A stretch of DNA of 64,000 nt from Chloropicon primus. Lineage: Eukaryota; Chlorophyta; Chloropicophyceae; Chloropicales; Chloropicaceae. The stretch covers positions 558,001 to 622,000 of the forward strand of contig CP060764.1 of the NCBI GenBank assembly GCA_023205875.1, in the 5' to 3' direction. The notes under the pieces are model-generated. The model saw only the letters and a program-made list of their open reading frames with translations. It did not search any database and was not told the DNA's origin. Both the position numbers and the translations under genes were made by a program. This document shows, piece by piece, positions 19,056 to 28,414 of this stretch. Each line of letters opens with the position of its first letter. The first letter of the stretch is position 1.

Positions 19056-20099
19056 TCAGAGTCTCTTCCTCTTGGCTCTCACCGCGGGCAGCTCCCACCA
19101 AGCCACCGTGGGAAAGGCGTGGTGCTCCTCGTGGCACGCGCCAAAGTGGAAGCACGAGAGGAGCGAGAGGACCCACGGCCAGTCGTTGGACCTAGACGAA
19201 TGCTCCGAATCCGGATGGTCCTTGTGCGGCAGGTACGTCCCGAAATAGAAGAGCTGGAACCCCGAGACCAAGGACGGGAGAGCCCAGATCATCGCCACCC
19301 GGACGACCATGGAGCCGAACTCGATGTGCAGGAGCCTGTGGCCCACCGCGCAGAAGGACCAGAACTGGAAGCTCTCCCAAAACAGCTGCCAGAAGGTCGA
19401 GTAGTGCCCCATGAACCGAGAGAGCCAAGTCCTCAGCCCCCCCTCGTAGTAGTCGGGGTCGTGCTCGGAGGTGGGATCGGCGTGGTGCCGCCAGTGGTCC
19501 CTGTACAGCAACTTGTAGGAGAAGGACGCGTAGCAGAACGCCAGGACGGAGCCAATCAAGTGGTTCAGCTTGCTGAAGCTCGGGGTGACTTGACCGTGGA
19601 TCGCGTCGTGCACGGTGACGAAGAGCCCCGTCGTGACCCAAGCCCGGAACACGAAGACGGCTGCCGCCGACGCGAGCTTCGCCAGGCCGCCTTGACCCAG
19701 GCCGACGAACACGTTCGGCATCACGCTCTCGGGCTGCGCGAACATCAGGGCCAGGGTGGCGAGCCAGACCCCGAAGATGAGCGACGCGAGGGAGAGCCCC
19801 ACGATGTCGCGCGAGTACGGCGCAAGCTCCGAGGCAAGCCGCCTCGCCGCGAACCAGCGGGGCCAGGCCCAGCGCTGGTTGTCCACGAGGAGGGGCATGA
19901 ACTCCGGGGCGTGAACGTCCCGGAGAACCGCGTGCGCCATGGCGTTGATCGCGAACGTGTCGAGAGCCCTCGGGGCCACCGCTCGTCGCTTGGATCGGGC
20001 AGCGCGAACCACGGACCCCCGAGCAGAGCCAATCGTGGCCGCTCGACCAGAGCCAGCAACCGTCGCCCTCCTCGCCTTGGTGAGCACCCCGCGAACCAT
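19056..20099 (-). CDS. BKT: Beta-carotene ketolase (BKT/CrtW type)
   Basis: Di-iron membrane oxygenase adding 4-keto groups to beta-carotene or zeaxanthin, the step toward canthaxanthin and astaxanthin. 347 residues from ATG 20099 with a basic, Ala/Ser-rich transit-like leader of ~45 residues. The histidine boxes are present: HDAIHG (about residue 163), RDHWRHHADP followed by DPDYYEG, and HEEHHAFP near the C-terminus with the CrtW-specific LFYFGTYLPHKDHPDSEHSS and AWWELPAVR ending. Hydrophobic segments around residues 98-120, 130-155 and 245-265 fit a membrane enzyme. This family is patchy in green algae. Convergent with GSH1, divergent from HSCB. Confidence in the family is high; keto product specificity is not readable. 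Confidence 0.93.
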   Translation of the reverse strand: MVRGVLTKARRATVAGSGRAATIGSARGSVVRAARSKRRAVAPRALDTFAINAMAHAVLRDVHAPEFMPLLVDNQRWAWPRWFAARRLASELAPYSRDIVGLSLASLIFGVWLATLALMFAQPESVMPNVFVGLGQGGLAKLASAAAVFVFRAWVTTGLFVTVHDAIHGQVTPSFSKLNHLIGSVLAFCYASFSYKLLYRDHWRHHADPTSEHDPDYYEGGLRTWLSRFMGHYSTFWQLFWESFQFWSFCAVGHRLLHIEFGSMVVRVAMIWALPSLVSGFQLFYFGTYLPHKDHPDSEHSSRSNDWPWVLSLLSCFHFGACHEEHHAFPTVAWWELPAVRAKRKRL

Positions 20100-20587
20100 C
20101 TTGGGAGACAGGGAGCACAATGCTCTCGGGCCTGCTCCGCTCGCCCCTTGCCGTTTTCGGCCGTTACGACAGAGGCCTCCTGAGCCTCACATTTCATCTC
20201 CAGTTGTAAGCTTATTGTAAGTGTCGCTTTTTGCTCGGCAAAGGCGAGGTGTGGTCAACGGAAGAGGGGAGGATGGCCAAGGGAGCCTCTCTTCCTCCGC
20301 GGTGGCGTGGCATCCGCAATGCAATCGAGAGCCGCGTCACCACCACCATCATCCGCCATGCCATCGATCATCGCCACCGGCCACCTGCCCCTGTCAAACT
20401 CAATGCATTCATCGAGAGAGCGCATCGTTCGTAAGATGTCTCGAGACCTCGTTCCGGGCACAATCACAATCACAACCAACCTCACTTCCCTTGGCCTCCA
20501 ACCTTTCTCTCTCTCTCACTCACTCTGGCAGAGGATGCTTTTTCGCTGCTGCTGGTGAGGGCCGAGCCCTTCACCGTCATCATCGTC
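20100..20587. promoter_or_regulatory. Divergent region beta-carotene ketolase / HSCB
   Basis: 488 bases between divergent starts. I see no TATA box or conserved element and no convincing additional gene. An in-frame extension upstream of the HSCB ATG lacks another ATG. Confidence 0.35.
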
Positions 20588-21295
20588 ATGCGGTTTGGGC
20601 CGAAGAGCGTGGCGAGGGCGAGGGCCCTGTGGAGCTGCGACAGGGCCAAGTGCGCGTGCACCCTGTGCCTCGCGACCTACACGAGCCAAACCACTCCTTT
20701 GTCGTCGTCGTCGTCGTCGTCGTCGTGGGACTTCTTGGAGTGGGCGCGGAGCGGGAACCTCCTCCAAGGCGATGAGGAGGACGCCGTGACCGCGTCGCTG
20801 CCGTCGTACTTTCACGTGTTCGGCGTGGACCCTCGCGAGTTTAGGATCGACCTCGGGGAGCTCGAGTCCAGGTACAAGACCCTGCAGAAGCATCTGCACC
20901 CGGACAAGCTCGGGGCGAAGGGAGGCGAGGAGCTGAGGGATGCGGGGGAGAGGTTCTCTGCCCATGTGAACGAGGCGTACGGGACGTTGAGGAGGCCTTT
21001 GCTGAGGGCGAACTACATGCTTGAGCAGAGGGGGGTCGGCACGGAGGAAGGCTCGACCATGGCCGACTTGGACTTCCTGCAGCAGGTGATGGAGATCAGG
21101 GAGAGGCTCGAGGGGGAAGTCTCGGGAGAGGAGCTGGAGGAGCTGGAGAAGGAGATCAACGCCAAGATAGAGGAACTCGTGGACGAGATCGGCCGGTTGA
21201 TTCAGGACGACGACACCCTGCTCTCGGCGAAGGAGCTGACGGAGAAGCTCAAGTACTTTGAGAACATCAAGAACGAAATCCTGCGGCAAAAATAA
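20588..21295 (+). CDS. HSCB: HscB/Jac1-type J-domain co-chaperone for Fe-S cluster transfer
   Basis: Delivers the ISCU scaffold to the mitochondrial Hsp70 and stimulates its ATPase during iron-sulfur cluster biogenesis. 235 residues from ATG 20588. An N-terminal basic targeting-like stretch contains a Cys cluster (CDRAKCACTLC) reminiscent of, but not identical to, the two-CxxC zinc motif of animal HSCB. A poly-Ser run follows, then YFHVFGVDPREFRID and the J-domain HPD at residues 104-106 (KHLHPDKLG), HVNEAYGTLRRPLLRANYML, and a C-terminal Glu/Lys-rich three-helix HSCB_C domain. Convergent with the CS-ankyrin-TPR gene (90 bases between stops). AATAAA occurs shortly after the stop. Confidence 0.93.
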   Translation: MRFGPKSVARARALWSCDRAKCACTLCLATYTSQTTPLSSSSSSSSWDFLEWARSGNLLQGDEEDAVTASLPSYFHVFGVDPREFRIDLGELESRYKTLQKHLHPDKLGAKGGEELRDAGERFSAHVNEAYGTLRRPLLRANYMLEQRGVGTEEGSTMADLDFLQQVMEIRERLEGEVSGEELEELEKEINAKIEELVDEIGRLIQDDDTLLSAKELTEKLKYFENIKNEILRQK

Positions 21296-21385
21296 AGTAT
21301 GTGTACCATGAGAAAACCTCTTTTCTGTCCTTGTTGTTCGTGTGAATAAAATAACGCAAGAGGCAACGCAACGACCTCGCCAGGT

Positions 21386-23170
21386 TCAGCCCTGGCTTGC
21401 CTTGTGATGCTCTTTCGCCATCCTCATGGCGTGCTGGAACCTCTTGATGAGCTCCGTGTTCTCGTTTTCTATCCTGCAACCCTCGAAGTAGGCCTGGGCC
21501 GCCTCCTCCCAGTTCCCGAGCTCCTGCTGAGCCATGCCTTCCCTGTAGTACGCCTTCATGTAGTCCGGCTTGAGCGTTCTCGCGACCACGGCGTCCTCGA
21601 GGGCGGCCTGGAAATTCTTCAGCTGGATCTGGGCGGCGCTCCTGTTCGCAAAGGCGGCGGAGTTGGAGTTGTCGCTCTCGATGGACTGGGTGTACAAGTC
21701 TATGGCCGCAGCAAAGTTCGCTTTCCTGAACTCCCCGTCCGCCTTTGACTTGAGGTCGGCCGCCTTCTCGGAATCCAAGACCTTGATCTCGATGTCAGCC
21801 TTCTTCATCTCGTTGCCCTCGCTGATCTCCTCGATCGTGAAGTCCTTGACGTACCCGTCCTTCTCCTTGGCGTCCTCGATCATCCCGTCCTCCGTCCACT
21901 CCACGCCCGGGATCCTCTCCGTGATCGGCAGGAGCTTCCTCAGAGCATTCCTGCCCTCCATCACGGCGGCGGCGTGAATCGGCTTCAGGTTATCCTTGTC
22001 GACGGCGTTCGCGTTGCCGCCCTTGTTCACCAAGGAGGTGATGAGGGAGGCGTCGTCCATGGAAGCGGCAATGTGCAAGGCGGTTGCGCCGTTCATCGCC
22101 AGGGCATTCGGGTTCGCCCCCGCCTCCAGCAAGAGATTCACGATCCTCTTGTCACCCGCAGCGACGCTGGCGATCAGGGGGGTCACCCCAGACGTGTCCG
22201 GAATCTCCAAATCCACCGTCTGCTGGTCCTTCTTCCTCGCCCCCGCGGCGTTCTTGTCACTGAACTGGAGCAGGTACTTGACGCACCCCTCGTTTCCCGA
22301 TCCGGCGGCGCAGTGCAGCGGGGTACCCAAGTCGCTGCTGGCGTTAACGTCCGCCCCGAACCGCACGAGCTTCTTCAGGGACTCCAGGTCGCCGGACATG
22401 GCGCTTCTGTGGATGGGAAACGACGAGGACGAGGAGCAGAGGTTCGGGTTGGCGCCCGCGGACTCGAGCAGATATGACACGACCTCAGTCTGAGCGCTCG
22501 CCGCGGAGAGGGAGAGGGCCGTCTCCCCCTCCACGTCCTGCGCGTCCACCGGAATGTTGTGGGCCTCGACGAGGTGCTTGCAGAGAACCAAGTTCCCCAG
22601 CTGGGCCGCGAAGTGGAGAGAGTTTTTCTGGTTGCCGTCCCGCACTTGGTCGAGGGGGAAGCCCTTGTCGGCCTCCCCCTCCGAGGCCTCCTTCTGGGCG
22701 GCCACGAGGTCCTCCAGGAGCGAATCGAAGTTCTCCGGAGTGCCCTCCCGCGTCGCCTCGAACAGCTTCTTCACCTTCTCCAACTGAGCAAAGGCCTTTG
22801 CCGCCTCGTTCTGCTTCCCCTTGCGAGTCAGGGACCCCCACGGCTCGTTCTCATCCTGCTTCGTCAAGTGCACCGTCACCTCCCTCGCGTTGGTGTCCAG
22901 CGTCCACGTCGTTTCCGTGTGCCGCACGGGCGCCCACAGCTCCTCGCAATCCACCAGCGTCAGAACTCCCTGCTCCGTCTTGTACCCCACGCGTAACGTA
23001 TTCTCCGTCGTTTGCACGAGCACCTTTGAGGTGGAGCACCTGCTGAGGTCCTCCCCCCTCGGTCCCGCCCGGGGCAAGCTCACGCGGACTTCCGCTTGCT
23101 CCCCATCATCGACGAAGGTGTACCCTTCCCCCTCCGTCGCATTGAACCCTGGCACGCTGTGCAACTCCAT
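21386..23170 (-). CDS. CS (p23-like)-ankyrin-TPR protein
   Basis: 594 residues from ATG 23170. The N-terminal ~110 residues resemble a CS/p23 beta-sandwich (VRVSLPRA, LRVGYKTEQGVL, TETTWTLD, REVTVHLTK). After a helical linker come about six ankyrin repeats (roughly residues 165-420; landmarks NSLHFAAQLGN, GTPLHCAAGSGNEGCVKYLL, GVTPLIASVAAGDKRIV, GATALHIAASMDD, KPIHAAAVMEG). The C-terminus has three TPRs (about 480-590: KADGEFRKANFAAAIDLYTQ, AFANRSAAQIQL, KAYYREGMAQQELGN). CS and TPR modules both occur in Hsp90/Hsp70 co-chaperones, so a chaperone-adaptor role is likely but inferred. I do not recognise a named orthologue with exactly this order. Confidence 0.88.
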   Translation of the reverse strand: MELHSVPGFNATEGEGYTFVDDGEQAEVRVSLPRAGPRGEDLSRCSTSKVLVQTTENTLRVGYKTEQGVLTLVDCEELWAPVRHTETTWTLDTNAREVTVHLTKQDENEPWGSLTRKGKQNEAAKAFAQLEKVKKLFEATREGTPENFDSLLEDLVAAQKEASEGEADKGFPLDQVRDGNQKNSLHFAAQLGNLVLCKHLVEAHNIPVDAQDVEGETALSLSAASAQTEVVSYLLESAGANPNLCSSSSSFPIHRSAMSGDLESLKKLVRFGADVNASSDLGTPLHCAAGSGNEGCVKYLLQFSDKNAAGARKKDQQTVDLEIPDTSGVTPLIASVAAGDKRIVNLLLEAGANPNALAMNGATALHIAASMDDASLITSLVNKGGNANAVDKDNLKPIHAAAVMEGRNALRKLLPITERIPGVEWTEDGMIEDAKEKDGYVKDFTIEEISEGNEMKKADIEIKVLDSEKAADLKSKADGEFRKANFAAAIDLYTQSIESDNSNSAAFANRSAAQIQLKNFQAALEDAVVARTLKPDYMKAYYREGMAQQELGNWEEAAQAYFEGCRIENENTELIKRFQHAMRMAKEHHKASQG

Positions 23171-23485
23171 CTCTCCCTTGGCTCCCTTCTCTCCTCCCCT
23201 TGACACACACACACACACACACACGCACGCAGACACAGACACAGACAGACAGAGACGACACGAAGGTGGTGTTCAGTCGCACAACATCCTCACCCTTGGG
23301 TCATTTCCTTCGAACGACAGCTCATTCGAAAGAAGGAGAGATTTTCATTTCGCCTGCGCCTTCCCTTTTGACCTCTCACGCGCCCTTCGTACCGAACACC
23401 GTCGCCTTACCTTGGTCTCTCCTTGTGGTGCTCGATCCGCCGCCTGCCCTGTGAATAAGAGAGAGAGAGAGGAGAGGAGGAGAAG
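23171..23485. promoter_or_regulatory. Divergent region CS-ankyrin-TPR / PICOT glutaredoxin
   Basis: 315 bases between divergent starts. It includes a perfect (AC)11 run at 23203-23224 close to the minus-strand start and a purine-rich AG tract (23460-23483) just before the plus-strand ATG. Confidence 0.45.
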
Positions 23486-24475
23486 ATGGAGGTTAAGACA
23501 GCGGAGGGGTTCAAGAAGGAGGTGGAGGGAGGGGAGGGGGGTCTTGTTGTGGTGCACTTCTGGGCGCCATGGTGCGAGCCATGCAAGCAGATGGACGAGG
23601 TCCTGGACGTTGTGTGCAAGGAACGGAAAGGGAAAGAGGTGAAGGTGTTGAGGGTGGAGGCGGAGAGGGACGAGCTGGAGGAGGTGACGGAGGCGTACGA
23701 GGTGTCCATGGTGCCGCACTGCGTGTTCATCAAGGAAGGGAAGGTGGTGGACGTCCTCGAGGGGGCGGACCCGAAGGGCCTGTTCGATATGGTGGCGAAG
23801 CACGCGCCCAAGGTGGCCGAGGGCGTCGAGGAGGCGAAGAGCCCGGAGGAGGAGAAGAAAGTTCTCTTCGCGCGTCTGGAGAAGCTCACCAAGGCTGATC
23901 CGGTCGTCCTCTTCATGAAGGGGAGCCCGCAAGAGCCTCGGTGCGGGTTCAGCAAGAAGGCTGTCGCCATGCTGGAGAAGGTGGGAGCAAAGTTTGGTCA
24001 CTTCGACATCCTCTCGGACGAGAGCGTCAGGCAGGGCCTCAAGGAGTACTCCAATTGGCCGACGTACCCGCAGCTGTACGTCAAGGGCGAGCTCCTGGGC
24101 GGTTATGACATCATGCAGGAGATGGACGAGAGCGGCGAGCTCGAGAAGGAGGTCGTCCTGAAGGAGGAGACGATCGAGGAGAGGCTCCAGGGCCTCATTG
24201 ATTCGGCCCCTGTGATGCTGTTCATGAAAGGGAACCGGGAGGAGCCGAGGTGCGGGTTCAGCTCCAAGGTGGTCAAGGCTCTGGACGACTGCATCGGGGG
24301 AGACGCCTACAAGACTTTTGACATTCTGCAAGACCAAGTCGTCCGGCAGGAGCTCAAGACTTTCTCCAACTGGCCGACGTATCCGCAGCTCTACGTCAAG
24401 GGCGAGCTCATCGGGGGCTGCGATATCATCCTGGAGATGTCTGAGAGCGGGGAGCTGAAAGAGGCCCTGATCTGA
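23486..24475 (+). CDS. GLRX3: PICOT-type monothiol glutaredoxin (thioredoxin + two Grx domains)
   Basis: Cytosolic Fe-S cluster trafficking protein of 329 residues. The N-terminal thioredoxin-like domain keeps a dithiol-like WCEPC at residues 29-33, where many PICOT proteins have lost one Cys. Two monothiol glutaredoxin domains follow, with CGFS at Cys153 and Cys256, each with the WPTYPQLYVKGEL(L/I)GG glutathione-binding block and a GS-binding tail (YDIMQEM, CDIILEM). Some plant homologues (GrxS17) have three Grx repeats; this has two, as in animal GLRX3. ATG 23486 follows a purine-rich 5' UTR. Convergent with the polycystin-like channel gene. Gene identity is firm. Confidence 0.95.
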   Translation: MEVKTAEGFKKEVEGGEGGLVVVHFWAPWCEPCKQMDEVLDVVCKERKGKEVKVLRVEAERDELEEVTEAYEVSMVPHCVFIKEGKVVDVLEGADPKGLFDMVAKHAPKVAEGVEEAKSPEEEKKVLFARLEKLTKADPVVLFMKGSPQEPRCGFSKKAVAMLEKVGAKFGHFDILSDESVRQGLKEYSNWPTYPQLYVKGELLGGYDIMQEMDESGELEKEVVLKEETIEERLQGLIDSAPVMLFMKGNREEPRCGFSSKVVKALDDCIGGDAYKTFDILQDQVVRQELKTFSNWPTYPQLYVKGELIGGCDIILEMSESGELKEALI

Positions 24476-24574
24476 GTGCTCGGGACCTTGATCGATCGGG
24501 AAGCGCGGGGCTTCCCCTGACCACCATATGAATTTATCCAATACAATTTTAACTACTCGTGTGTTTTCTCACAA

Positions 24575-27568
24575 TTACAAGCGTCTTCCCGGGCCGCCCT
24601 GCGTTAGCTGAAAGGGAGCTGGAGGCTGTGGAGTCCCCCCTTGCGTGGAAACTTGGTCGCTCAGGGACATCAGGAGGTCGACCATGAGGGAAAGCTTCTT
24701 CGTCATGCTTCGCGACAGCTCCTTGACCTGCTGGTCCACGAGATCTATCCTATTCTCCACCTTTGTCAAGTCGACGTTGGCCACGGCGGGACCACCCCCC
24801 AGGTTGAGACTCTTCGCCCTGTAAGAGAGCTCCTCCTCTTCCGTCTTCTCTATCTCGGCCGAGATTTCGGCCTCCTTCTTCGCAAGCTGCTTCAGAATCG
24901 TGGTCATCTCCGCCTTGTCCAAGACCCCGTCCGCGTTCACGTCGTACTTGGCGAGAAGCTCCATCGGACCCTCAGTCTCCAGGAGAAGGAGAGCCTTGGG
25001 GTAGTCCTTGAGGGCCTCCTTGAGCTCCTCGATGTCCACGAGGTCGTCCTGATTCTTGTCCGACAGCTTCAGGTCGCTTACCAGCTGGCTGACCTTGTTC
25101 TTCTGCCCAACCAGCTTGGAGAGCATGTTGCCCGCCTGCTTGGCCAAGTTGGAGTAAAAGTGGAGGTCCTCCTCGGTCTCCTCCTCCTTGACCTCGGCGT
25201 AAGCGTCCGTGATAATGGCCAAGAACATGTTCAACAAGATCATGAACACGAAGGTGACGAACAAGTAGAACAGGAGCGGAGCCATGATGCTGTTGGTGTC
25301 CGCCATCGCTTGGTAGTCGAAGTCTCCGAGCAAGAGCCTCATCAAAGCACCGAACGAGTCGCCCAAGGTCTTGAACTCCGCGAGCTGCATTCCGAAGCAG
25401 ACGTAGAACGCCGCCGTGAATCCAAAGATCACAATGCAAGCCATCACCATGAAGAAGAAGATGTCGGTCACGCACCTCGTCACCGTGCCGATGATCGAGT
25501 TCATCCTTGGCACCTCCGTCATGAACTTGAAGATCTTGAAGTACAGGAGGAAAAAGTTGACGGCAGAGACGTTCAGCTCCGAGACCGCAAACCAACCAAT
25601 CGGAGGGAAGTCGATGTAGTTGATGTTCAAAGCCTCGAAGTCGAACCTTGACAGAATCAGGTACGTCGAGAGCTTCAGCCCAATCACGCAGTACAGGATG
25701 ATCAAGTTCAGCCAGTCCAAGTAGTTCCAAGGATCCTTGAAGTAAGCCCACCCACCGGCCTTGATCTCCAGGATCTCCAAGAGCGTGTACCAAACGATGA
25801 AAGCCACGAAGGCCATCTGCAGGACCAGGATCACCATTCCCGTCGTCCCGAAATAAATGAAAATCTTGAAGGTGTCTATCTGCACGCTCTCGTGGACGAG
25901 ACCGAAGCTTGGGAACTCGACCATGTACCTCACGTTCGACACGAGGTTCGTCTCGGCGTTCAGCAACGAAAAGTCGTAGATCACGGCCCTCGTCTTGTCA
26001 TCGATCCAAGCGTTCTTCTGCAGGTCCCCGACCTGGTCCAAGTACAGCTCCTTCGCGGAGCACTTTTGGTTGCAGGTGCTGTCGATCTGCGACGAGCACG
26101 CGCAGTTACCACACTTGGACTCGTCCATGAACTTGAGGAACATCTGCAAGGAGACGTAGGGGAGCCTGCACTGGTTCGTGGTGTCCCTGACCATCTGGCA
26201 CTTGGGCAAGTGCTCCTGAAGGCCAGAGGGGATCTCGGCCTTGATGTTCGCGTGAGGAATGTTCACGCAGCCCTCTAAGGGGTCGTTCTGGGCCTGGAGG
26301 AGCTTCCTCAAGTTGTACGTGCCGTGCCCGTCCCCGTACTTGTTGCTCATCAACCGCCTCGATGAGGGCGCAGGCGCAGGGGCCGTCGAAGCCTTGTTGT
26401 AGATCAGGCTGAAGGTCACAGTCGCCTTGACGTTGGGGAAAGCCTTGTCCTTGTAAACCACCTCGATGGGCGACCTTGGGTCCATCGTGGCCTGGCCCTC
26501 CGCCGCGGTCGAGAAAAAGGCGCCAGACACGATGTTGATCTGCTGCTGACTGAAGTCGTTTGGCGTAATCGCCCCGCTGCTCGTCCCGATCTGAAGCCAG
26601 TCCGGAACGACCCCGAACTTGGCCAGGCTCGCCTGGTCGATCTCCCAGTTGGACGAAACAGCCCCGTTGTTGATCAGGCGGAAGCTAAAGGTGTGGGTGT
26701 CCGAAGCGTCTGTGATCTCGAACGCCTTGTTGATGCTGAAGGTGTTGTCCCCGGCCACGCCGCCCGTGACCTCCGCGAGCAAAAGTACGGGCGAGTCCAC
26801 AGAAGTCATCGGTGGTGGCGGTGGTGGTGGCGGTGGCGCCACCGGTGCGACTGGGACCACGTCCGCTGGCACGTCGAACTTGTCCACGCAGGCCTTGAGG
26901 GACTGAATCACAACGGAGGAGCACCTTTCCAGCTCCTGTGCAAAGTGGTTGGGGGTCAAGTTCGGAAGAACGTCCAGCGCGAACCCGTCCTGTGAGTACC
27001 TCCCGTATTTCCCGCTCACCTTGTACAACTTGGTCGTGTTGAGCTTGTCTATCGACTGGTACTCAAATGGTCTAGTGAAGTTCTGAAGTCCAATGTAAGC
27101 GTTGCTCCCCGGGATGTGGATCGGTATCGTCTCCTTGGTGTCACTGGAGTAGTCCTGCGCGCAGAATATCTCTTGGTTGTACACCTCCTTGAGGTACGAA
27201 GGAACCTCGCAATTCGCGAGTTTGCTCCTGACCTGTCGTAGCCTCGGCGCCGACAGGATCCTCCCCCTGCCGCTCAAAAAGAGCCTGTCGATCTGGCTCA
27301 TGTAGTTCCCGTCGGCGTTCTGCTGGGGAAACAAAGTGTCCGCGTAGTGCCCTTGCAGCAGCGAGTACACCTTGTCCAGCGTGTCGCTCTCGTCTCCCTC
27401 TCCCGGCGAGAAAGTGTTCGAGTGCATCGTGTTGATCTCATACTGCACCGAGGAAGGCTTGCTGATAAATGTCACGACGGAAAACAGTATGACGAAAATC
27501 ACGTAGGTGATGAAGGCCCTGAACTCCTTGTTTCGGAGGGCCCCCTTTACGTTCTCTTCCATTGACAT
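24575..27568 (-). CDS. Polycystin-2-like (TRPP) cation channel with EF hands
   Basis: 997 residues from ATG 27568. A first membrane helix (about residues 14-32) is followed by a large extracellular domain. This includes a Pro8 hinge, then an extra ~130-residue beta-rich segment (DWLQIGTSSGAITPNDFS), then Cys-rich loops. The polycystin core has YMVEFPSFGLV, LLEILEIKAGGWAYFKDPWNYLDWLN, FLLYFKIFKFM, MACIVIFGFTAAFYVCFG, and the pore-S6 region SFGALMRLLLGDFDY...FMILLNMFLAIITDAYAEV. The C-terminal tail has two EF hands (DKNQDDLVDIEE ~837, DVNADGVLDKAE ~876) and a coiled coil (~940-970). Likely a Ca2+-permeable channel, perhaps ciliary as in Chlamydomonas PKD2; localisation is inference. Confidence 0.93.
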   Translation of the reverse strand: MSMEENVKGALRNKEFRAFITYVIFVILFSVVTFISKPSSVQYEINTMHSNTFSPGEGDESDTLDKVYSLLQGHYADTLFPQQNADGNYMSQIDRLFLSGRGRILSAPRLRQVRSKLANCEVPSYLKEVYNQEIFCAQDYSSDTKETIPIHIPGSNAYIGLQNFTRPFEYQSIDKLNTTKLYKVSGKYGRYSQDGFALDVLPNLTPNHFAQELERCSSVVIQSLKACVDKFDVPADVVPVAPVAPPPPPPPPPMTSVDSPVLLLAEVTGGVAGDNTFSINKAFEITDASDTHTFSFRLINNGAVSSNWEIDQASLAKFGVVPDWLQIGTSSGAITPNDFSQQQINIVSGAFFSTAAEGQATMDPRSPIEVVYKDKAFPNVKATVTFSLIYNKASTAPAPAPSSRRLMSNKYGDGHGTYNLRKLLQAQNDPLEGCVNIPHANIKAEIPSGLQEHLPKCQMVRDTTNQCRLPYVSLQMFLKFMDESKCGNCACSSQIDSTCNQKCSAKELYLDQVGDLQKNAWIDDKTRAVIYDFSLLNAETNLVSNVRYMVEFPSFGLVHESVQIDTFKIFIYFGTTGMVILVLQMAFVAFIVWYTLLEILEIKAGGWAYFKDPWNYLDWLNLIILYCVIGLKLSTYLILSRFDFEALNINYIDFPPIGWFAVSELNVSAVNFFLLYFKIFKFMTEVPRMNSIIGTVTRCVTDIFFFMVMACIVIFGFTAAFYVCFGMQLAEFKTLGDSFGALMRLLLGDFDYQAMADTNSIMAPLLFYLFVTFVFMILLNMFLAIITDAYAEVKEEETEEDLHFYSNLAKQAGNMLSKLVGQKNKVSQLVSDLKLSDKNQDDLVDIEELKEALKDYPKALLLLETEGPMELLAKYDVNADGVLDKAEMTTILKQLAKKEAEISAEIEKTEEEELSYRAKSLNLGGGPAVANVDLTKVENRIDLVDQQVKELSRSMTKKLSLMVDLLMSLSDQVSTQGGTPQPPAPFQLTQGGPGRRL

Positions 27569-28414
27569 GTTGCCTCCTCTGTCACCGCCTGCCAAAGGCA
27601 ACGCTGTCTATCTATCTACAAATACACCTCAACACCAAGGTTGGTTTGCAACCAGCCTGGGCTCTCGTCTTCGTCTGACCAGTTCTTCTTCCTCTACCAG
27701 GCAAAGGTCTCGGTCCTCCCTCCCAAGGGTCTCGGCATTTGTCTTCCTCTCCAAACCTCTCTTGTATCTCAAAATAGCTGGACCCTCAGTGGCCAGTGTC
27801 TCCAAATCCCCCACCCACCTGACCTCTCTTGTTGATCCGAGGCAGCCGCCTGCCCTTCCAAGGTCAAGGTCCTCCCCTTGCCTCACTGCCTTCACTGCCT
27901 CTCCAGGTCTTGCCTCTTCCAAGGTGCTGCCTTGGTGGGTCACCTCCTCCGTTCGTCGTACAACGAACTGAACTTCAAATGTCCTTGGGGCCCGTTGGGA
28001 GGAGATGGTTTGAAATGGTAAGGTTTAGCATTCATGGAGAGACGGAGACGCGAGGACGCGGCAGGATCCTTTGACCTGACAATCAAAAGTGTACCACTAC
28101 GAAAGGACGGAGCGAGCGGAGAGTGTACCACCACGAGGACGCATTGGCCTTATCATGGATGCAGGAGATCTTTCCCTCTCGAGAGTCCAAGAAGATCATC
28201 TGAACCATCGGGCACTATCGGCACTGGGCAATCAATCGACTCGAGGAGGAGGAGGAAGACAACCTCGTGTGGATCATTGCGTGCGTCAGTGTGCGTGCGT
28301 GCGTGTGTGTGTGTAGGGGGACTCCCGAGGGCTGCGGTGCGGAGATGATATGAGTATTACAACAGTCGGTCCTGCTCGCATAATAAATGATGGTGCCCCT
28401 GCATTCGAGAACTC
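27569..28414. other. Intergenic region between polycystin-like gene and TCF25 gene (same strand)
   Basis: 846 bases, the longest gene-free stretch in the window. The half near the channel start is pyrimidine-rich on the plus strand (27640-27930), giving a purine-rich leader on the transcript. An alternating TG/CG tract lies at 28288-28315. Several frames of 60-155 codons are open but show no family motif. No tRNA-like cloverleaf was seen. Confidence 0.45.

Noticed and set aside
20588-24475. HSCB and PICOT glutaredoxin as a functional Fe-S gene cluster
   Set aside because: They are separated by another gene, act in different compartments, and eukaryotic gene order here looks unrelated to pathway, so proximity is probably chance.
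27569-28414. Hidden gene or tRNA in the longest intergenic stretch
   Set aside because: Frames there are pyrimidine-driven low complexity and I could not find a B-box-like GGTTCGANTCC or paired acceptor stem.
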